In this document: piece after piece, positions 6,839-9,223 of the stretch | How positions within the stretch are numbered: the first letter of the stretch is position 1 | Layout of the letters: each line of letters opens with the position of its first letter | Assembly (NCBI GenBank): GCA_050252335.1 | Contig: JBFWLB010000077.1 | Coordinates: 1-9,223, forward strand | Length of the DNA stretch: 9,223 nt | Direction: 5' to 3' | Origin: Berkiella_A sp050252335 | Lineage (GTDB): Bacteria > Pseudomonadota > Gammaproteobacteria > Berkiellales > Berkiellaceae | The notes under the pieces: generated by a model | Database searches by the model: none | What the model saw: the letters and a program-made list of their open reading frames with translations, nothing else | Told to the model about the DNA's origin: nothing | Position numbers and translations under genes: made by a program

Positions 6839-6844
6839 ATTATA
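6839..6844 (-). promoter_or_regulatory. -10 box upstream of the DUF1937 gene
   Basis: A perfect TATAAT on the minus strand, with initiation expected near 6832 and a leader of about 38 bases containing the AGGAAG ribosome-binding site. No convincing -35 element at 16-18 bases upstream, so either an activator helps or the box is fortuitous. Confidence 0.45.
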
Positions 6845-6951
6845 TCCAGTACTTAATGAAAAGACGGCCTTAAGGGCTGATCGGTATTACTTTATTAATG
6901 AGTTATTTCTCAGTGGCGTAAAAAGCATCTTTGCATCCTTTGCTGTCAAAC

Positions 6952-6973
6952 TATGAGATGTATACATCTTATA
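6952..6973. promoter_or_regulatory. operator-like palindrome in the 6795-7185 intergenic region
   Basis: AGATGTATACATCT (6956-6969) is a perfect 14-bp palindrome. Beyond one mismatched pair it extends by TAT/ATA, giving a 22-bp dyad with two non-matching bases. Such continuous dyads are typical of dimeric repressor sites. It lies about 160 bases upstream of the DUF1937 start, far for a direct operator, and just left of the hairpin tract. Regulator unknown. Confidence 0.4.
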
Positions 6974-7017
6974 TTGCAAGGGGTGACATACTTATTGATG
7001 AGCATTGCGAATCAGGC

Positions 7018-7171
7018 TCCCACTTTTTGAAGGGGGACGCGCACTGACAAGTGCGCAAGGGGGATTTATGCTGAAATTTAAGGTTAAACAGCTAAATCCC
7101 TCTGCTTGGCACAGCTATGCTGTTGCCAAGCATCTCCCTTTACAAAGTGAGAAAATGTTCGCTTTGCGAAC
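7018..7171. repeat. tract of six consecutive hairpins
   Basis: The gap between the DUF1937 gene and the lipoprotein is densely folded. In order: an imperfect CCC/GGG hairpin at about 7018-7037; GCGCAC/GTGCGC at 7039-7056; a 14-bp stem with one bulge pairing 7059-7073 with 7089-7102; a 13-bp stem with one bulge at 7103-7132 (CTTGGCA/TGCCAAG core and CAGC/GCTG); TCTC..CTTT/AAAG..GAGA at 7133-7152; and GTTCGC/GCGAAC at 7157-7171. AAGGGGGA occurs twice as a direct repeat (7030-7037, 7057-7064). The pattern suits a mosaic palindromic repeat element or a structured RNA. An open frame of 88 codons runs through it (7005-7271), but its product looks like translated palindromes. The rest of 6795-7185 shows only the promoter and palindrome listed separately. 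Confidence 0.7.
7157..7171 (-). terminator. possible terminator of the glycine-zipper lipoprotein gene
   Basis: On the minus strand, 15 bases after the stop codon, GTTCGC and GCGAAC form a perfect 6-bp stem with an AAA loop, followed by ATTTTCT. The T run is short, so this is a modest intrinsic terminator candidate. The same hairpin is the last of the six-hairpin tract. Confidence 0.4.
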
Positions 7172-7185
7172 GAAGAAAGCAAAGA

Positions 7186-7656
7186 CTAGATGGCGTGCCA
7201 AGAACCGTCGGGTTTACGACAAGCCGTCCCATACAATTTCTCCGTACGACCATGCACATGAACCGTTGTAACAAATTCACGACAGTAATAACCTATTTCT
7301 GATTCGCCATCACGCACGGGTCTGTAAGTACCCCAATTACCTGATTTTGCATTGTTCCAATATACGGTTTCCCCAACAGGAACACGCGTTGCTTTTGTAA
7401 AAGCATAATTGGCTTTTTCTCTATCATTATCGTCCATGCTCACGCCAATTTGATTACCAATTAATCCACCTAAGAGCGCGCCAATTGCCCCACCAACAAC
7501 ACTGCCTGCACCATGGCCAAACTGAGCACCAATGATACCACCGGCAAGCGCGCCTACCACTGTTCCACCCGTTTCTTTTGGACCGGCTGATTCGCAACCA
7601 CTAAGTAGAACAATTGTAGATAAGGCCACAGCTGAAAGCTTTAGTTTATTCATCAT
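7186..7656 (-). CDS. glycine-zipper lipoprotein, 17 kDa surface antigen-like
   Basis: The 156-residue protein begins with a lipoprotein signal peptide ending in the lipobox LLSGC (Cys21). A glycine-zipper 2TM segment follows (about 30-71), with glycines or alanines at every third to fourth residue, as in the Rickettsia 17 kDa antigen family. The C-terminal domain holds a YYCREF...YGTACRKPDGSW pattern (124-153) with two cysteines, common in this family. It is probably an outer-membrane or periplasmic lipoprotein that helps envelope integrity; the exact role is unknown. Starts at 7656 and 7653 are both possible (ATGATG). The ribosome-binding site AGGAGG is 21 bases upstream, across a small hairpin. 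It stands alone on its strand, between rodZ and the DUF1937 gene, and is not part of the conserved pilW-to-der order. Confidence 0.88.
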   Translation of the reverse strand: MMNKLKLSAVALSTIVLLSGCESAGPKETGGTVVGALAGGIIGAQFGHGAGSVVGGAIGALLGGLIGNQIGVSMDDNDREKANYAFTKATRVPVGETVYWNNAKSGNWGTYRPVRDGESEIGYYCREFVTTVHVHGRTEKLYGTACRKPDGSWHAI

Positions 7657-7683
7657 ATGACTTAGTGCAAATGCACTCCTCCT
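7657..7683 (-). promoter_or_regulatory. ribosome-binding site with an intervening hairpin
   Basis: The minus strand carries AGGAGG (7683-7678), then AGTGC (7677-7673), loop ATTT, GCACT (7668-7664), and 7 bases to the ATG at 7656. The linear distance of 21 bases is too long for normal initiation, but folding of the 5-bp hairpin brings it to 7. A second dyad, GAGCA/TGCTC at 7697-7709, lies just upstream. No clear -10/-35 pair was found for this gene. Confidence 0.6.
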
Positions 7684-7847
7684 AAGATTAGATAACGAGC
7701 AATATGCTCTATTTCGACCTAATGCAAAAATTCTTAATAGGCTTTACACATACATTTCTGAGACAGCAAAGCCTACAATCGACATGAGCTTTCGATACAG
7801 ATTCATAGTTTAAGTTCAATAAAGAACGGAAAAAAAATCTGCCATGG

Positions 7848-7856
7848 TGCTATAGT
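7848..7856 (+). promoter_or_regulatory. extended -10 promoter ahead of the small membrane ORF
   Basis: TGCTATAGT matches the extended -10 form TGnTATAAT with one change. Such promoters work without a good -35, and none is seen here. Initiation would be near 7863, leaving a leader of about 26 bases that contains AGGAAAG (7873-7879). The remaining gap 7710-7847 shows nothing else that I can support apart from GAGACAGC at 7760-7767. Confidence 0.45.
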
Positions 7857-7888
7857 TACAGGTAAAGAGATTAGGAAAGTAATGCTAT

Positions 7889-8035
7889 ATGGCTTTAAAA
7901 ACAATATCTTCATCTGCCATTTTTATCAGTATTGTATTAGTTGGCTTTTTCGTAATGATGTTTTTTTACAGTGCCGTGCTGCTTCAAGATCTATGGAAAG
8001 TAATTTATGCTCATTGTAAAACTACAAGAGAATAA
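7889..8035 (+). CDS. hypothetical 48-residue single-pass membrane protein
   Basis: From ATG at 7889 to TAA at 8033-8035 the plus strand encodes 48 residues: a short start MALKTISSS, one strongly hydrophobic stretch at about 9-32 (AIFISIVLVGFFVMMFFY and onward), and a polar tail (LQDLWKVIYAHCKTTRE). I do not recognise a family. Support comes from the extended -10 at 7848-7856, AGGA at 7873-7876 (12 bases from the ATG, rather long), the coherent transmembrane pattern, and a stop just 4 bases from the end of convergent rodZ. An overlapping frame from ATG at 7882 has better spacing to AGGA but a less protein-like product. Small membrane peptides of this kind are easily missed; a chance ORF is still possible. 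Confidence 0.45.
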   Translation: MALKTISSSAIFISIVLVGFFVMMFFYSAVLLQDLWKVIYAHCKTTRE

Positions 8036-8039
8036 ACAT

Positions 8040-8615
8040 TTAAGATTTATTCCTTCCTGCTTGATGGTGACTCAATTCTTCTGCTTGTAATTCACTCATC
8101 ACCATATCTTGAAGCGTATCTTCCATCGTTTTAGTATTCTGAGCTGCTAAATTAAATGTTTCTGAATCCAAATTTTTTTGATAAATCCAATATGTAAATT
8201 CTGAAACACATAATAAGAGTGCCAAGGCTGCAAACCAACGGAATTTAGGCTTGTAAGAAGATAATACAGGTGAATATGATTCCTCCTCACAGAGAGAGAT
8301 TTCATTGACACGCTGTTCGTATAATCTTAAAACCTCTTCTCGAGCAATATCTAAATAAGCGGCATATTTTATATAACAGGCAATGAGATCTTGTTTACTT
8401 CGCAAAAGTGGAGAGCCTAAATCATCTGATTCAATGATTTCTACCATTGTTTGACTCACACCTAAGTAAGCAGCTATATCTTCTATTCTTTGATTTTGCA
8501 GCATTCTTTGGCTTTTTAATAAAGCACCAGACCCCGAGAACCGAGTAGTAATCTCATCATTTTCTAAAAAAACATGGATTTGTTCGTTCGACAGTGTTCC
8601 CATTTGATCGCTCAT
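8040..8615 (-). CDS. rodZ: RodZ-like cell shape protein, short form without periplasmic domain
   Basis: RodZ links the MreB cytoskeleton to the cell-wall elongation machinery. The 191-residue product has the N-terminal RodZ-type helix-turn-helix domain (about 30-90: GALLKSQRMLQNQRIEDIAA, then LGVSQTMVEIIESDD and YIKYAAYLDI) and one transmembrane segment (about 125-146, with LALLLCVSEFTYWIYQ). After the membrane only about 45 polar residues remain, so the periplasmic beta domain (DUF4115) of the 337-residue E. coli protein is absent. No frameshift is visible, so this looks like a genuinely short form. The ATG is well supported by AGGAG 9 bases upstream. It follows pilW by 27 bases, the classical order. 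Assignment rests on HTH plus membrane layout plus neighbour; a diverged Xre-like membrane regulator is the alternative. Confidence 0.8.
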   Translation of the reverse strand: MSDQMGTLSNEQIHVFLENDEITTRFSGSGALLKSQRMLQNQRIEDIAAYLGVSQTMVEIIESDDLGSPLLRSKQDLIACYIKYAAYLDIAREEVLRLYEQRVNEISLCEEESYSPVLSSYKPKFRWFAALALLLCVSEFTYWIYQKNLDSETFNLAAQNTKTMEDTLQDMVMSELQAEELSHHQAGRNKS

Positions 8616-8642
8616 GGTTCACGGCTCCTATATTAATCAATG

Positions 8643-9223
8643 CTATAAGTTTCTAAGGGTATTAGGATATTGCGCATTTAGCATTAATTGTATGCTTGCT
8701 TCCTTATCCTTTTCTCCAGATAGTTCTGCCAATTTCAAACCTAATAGTAGCGAACGCTTGGTTGGAGATGCTAACTTCGTATAGGTTGAATAATAGCTTT
8801 GTGCTCGTTGATAATCATTGTTTTTAAATTTTATGACTGCCAGCTCTAATAAGGATTGGTATCGATTGGGATCGTGCTTTAATGCTCGCTCAAAATAGTT
8901 TTCTGCTTTTGCAAGATTTGGAACTTGCATAATACAAAGACCTGCATTTTCTAAAACTTCAGCGGTCTTGGAATAAGTTAAATCTTCTAACGCTATCAAA
9001 AATTCTTTTTCCGCTTCTTGATAACGCCCTTGCCGACATAAAAATGCGCCATAATTATTATGGCTTTTGCCATTTTTATAGTCTAATCGCACGGCTTTAT
9101 CATAAAATTTTTCAGCCTCAACAAATTCACCTACTTTCTCAAGGTAATAGCCATAAGCTTGATTAACTTCTGCAACATTAGGCGCCATTTCAACTGCTTT
9201 TACTAATTTAGACTTAGCACGCA
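8643..9223 (-). CDS. pilW: type IV pilus biogenesis TPR lipoprotein PilW/PilF (5' end outside window)
   Basis: PilW (PilF) is an outer-membrane lipoprotein that promotes assembly and outer-membrane insertion of the PilQ secretin of type IV pili. The visible 192 residues are open to the window edge and consist of TPR repeats, for example AYGYYLEKVGEFVEAEKFYD, NNYGAFLCRQGRYQEAEKEF and AGLCIMQVPNLAKAENYFER, each continuing into the second helix. The signal peptide lies beyond the edge. The frame continues upstream of the internal ATG at 9188 as RAKSKLVKAVE, a TPR helix, so that ATG is not the start. The gene precedes rodZ by 27 bases, as in many gammaproteobacteria, and a shared transcript is likely. 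Confidence 0.88.
   Translation of the reverse strand, partial: RAKSKLVKAVEMAPNVAEVNQAYGYYLEKVGEFVEAEKFYDKAVRLDYKNGKSHNNYGAFLCRQGRYQEAEKEFLIALEDLTYSKTAEVLENAGLCIMQVPNLAKAENYFERALKHDPNRYQSLLELAVIKFKNNDYQRAQSYYSTYTKLASPTKRSLLLGLKLAELSGEKDKEASIQLMLNAQYPNTLRNL

Noticed and set aside
6747..6956. 69-codon plus-strand frame from inside the DUF1937 gene
   Set aside because: It starts antisense to a supported gene, covers its promoter and looks like a chance ORF.
7018..7171. CRISPR array
   Set aside because: The tract has different hairpins and no regular identical repeats with spacers; no cas genes are nearby.
7005..7271. 88-codon plus-strand frame through the hairpin tract
   Set aside because: It is made mostly of translated palindromes, overlaps the end of the lipoprotein gene antisense and has no family resemblance.
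7882..8043. Alternative 53-codon frame overlapping the small membrane ORF
   Set aside because: Better spacing to AGGA, but the product is a mixed, cysteine- and arginine-rich string typical of an out-of-frame reading.
6839..8615. New defence or toxin-antitoxin system around the DUF1937 gene and small ORFs
   Set aside because: No nuclease, toxin or antitoxin motifs are visible, and the genes are on different strands without operon structure.
9188..9188. ATG at 9188 as start of pilW
   Set aside because: The frame stays open to the edge with TPR-like residues upstream, and the signal peptide expected of this family is lacking after the ATG.

Overview
The window looks like chromosomal housekeeping DNA from a low-GC gammaproteobacterium. 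The clues are two gene orders familiar from E. coli: pgsA followed by tRNA-Gly(GCC), tRNA-Cys(GCA) and tRNA-Leu(UAA), matching pgsA-glyW-cysT-leuZ, and the series pilW, rodZ, hisS, yfgM, bamB, der. The AT-rich composition, a Rickettsia-type 17 kDa antigen-like lipoprotein and an ISL3-type insertion sequence would suit a Legionellales or Coxiella-like relative, but that placement is inference.

Nearly everything is transcribed leftward (minus strand). From the right edge: the 3' part of pilW (type IV pilus TPR lipoprotein) and a short rodZ (8040-8615); a hypothetical 48-residue membrane peptide on the plus strand (7889-8035); a glycine-zipper lipoprotein (7186-7656); about 390 bases without a convincing gene that hold a dense series of hairpins (about 7018-7171) and an operator-like palindrome; a DUF1937-type gene (6372-6794); then the tight run hisS-yfgM-bamB-der (6136 down to 1421). 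A palindrome-rich gap (1195-1420) separates der from pgsA (634-1194). The tRNA-Gly/Cys/Leu cluster (497 down to 197) follows with its own strong promoter, and the left edge carries the 3' end of an ISL3-family insertion sequence (1-162).

Functionally, bamB (outer-membrane protein assembly), yfgM (membrane-anchored TPR chaperone partner), der (ribosome assembly GTPase) and hisS (histidyl-tRNA synthetase) form a probable operon starting at a TATAAT box at 6163-6168. pilW and rodZ form a second, cut by the window edge. The ispG gene that commonly lies between rodZ and hisS in gammaproteobacteria is missing. Its place is taken by the lipoprotein, the DUF1937 gene and the hairpin region. uvrC, which precedes pgsA in E. 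coli, is also absent, and der lies there instead.

I found no convincing new multi-gene system. The best leads are the six-hairpin tract, a ribosome-binding site that is correctly spaced only if an intervening hairpin folds, the extended -10 promoter ahead of the small membrane ORF, and the two synteny breaks.
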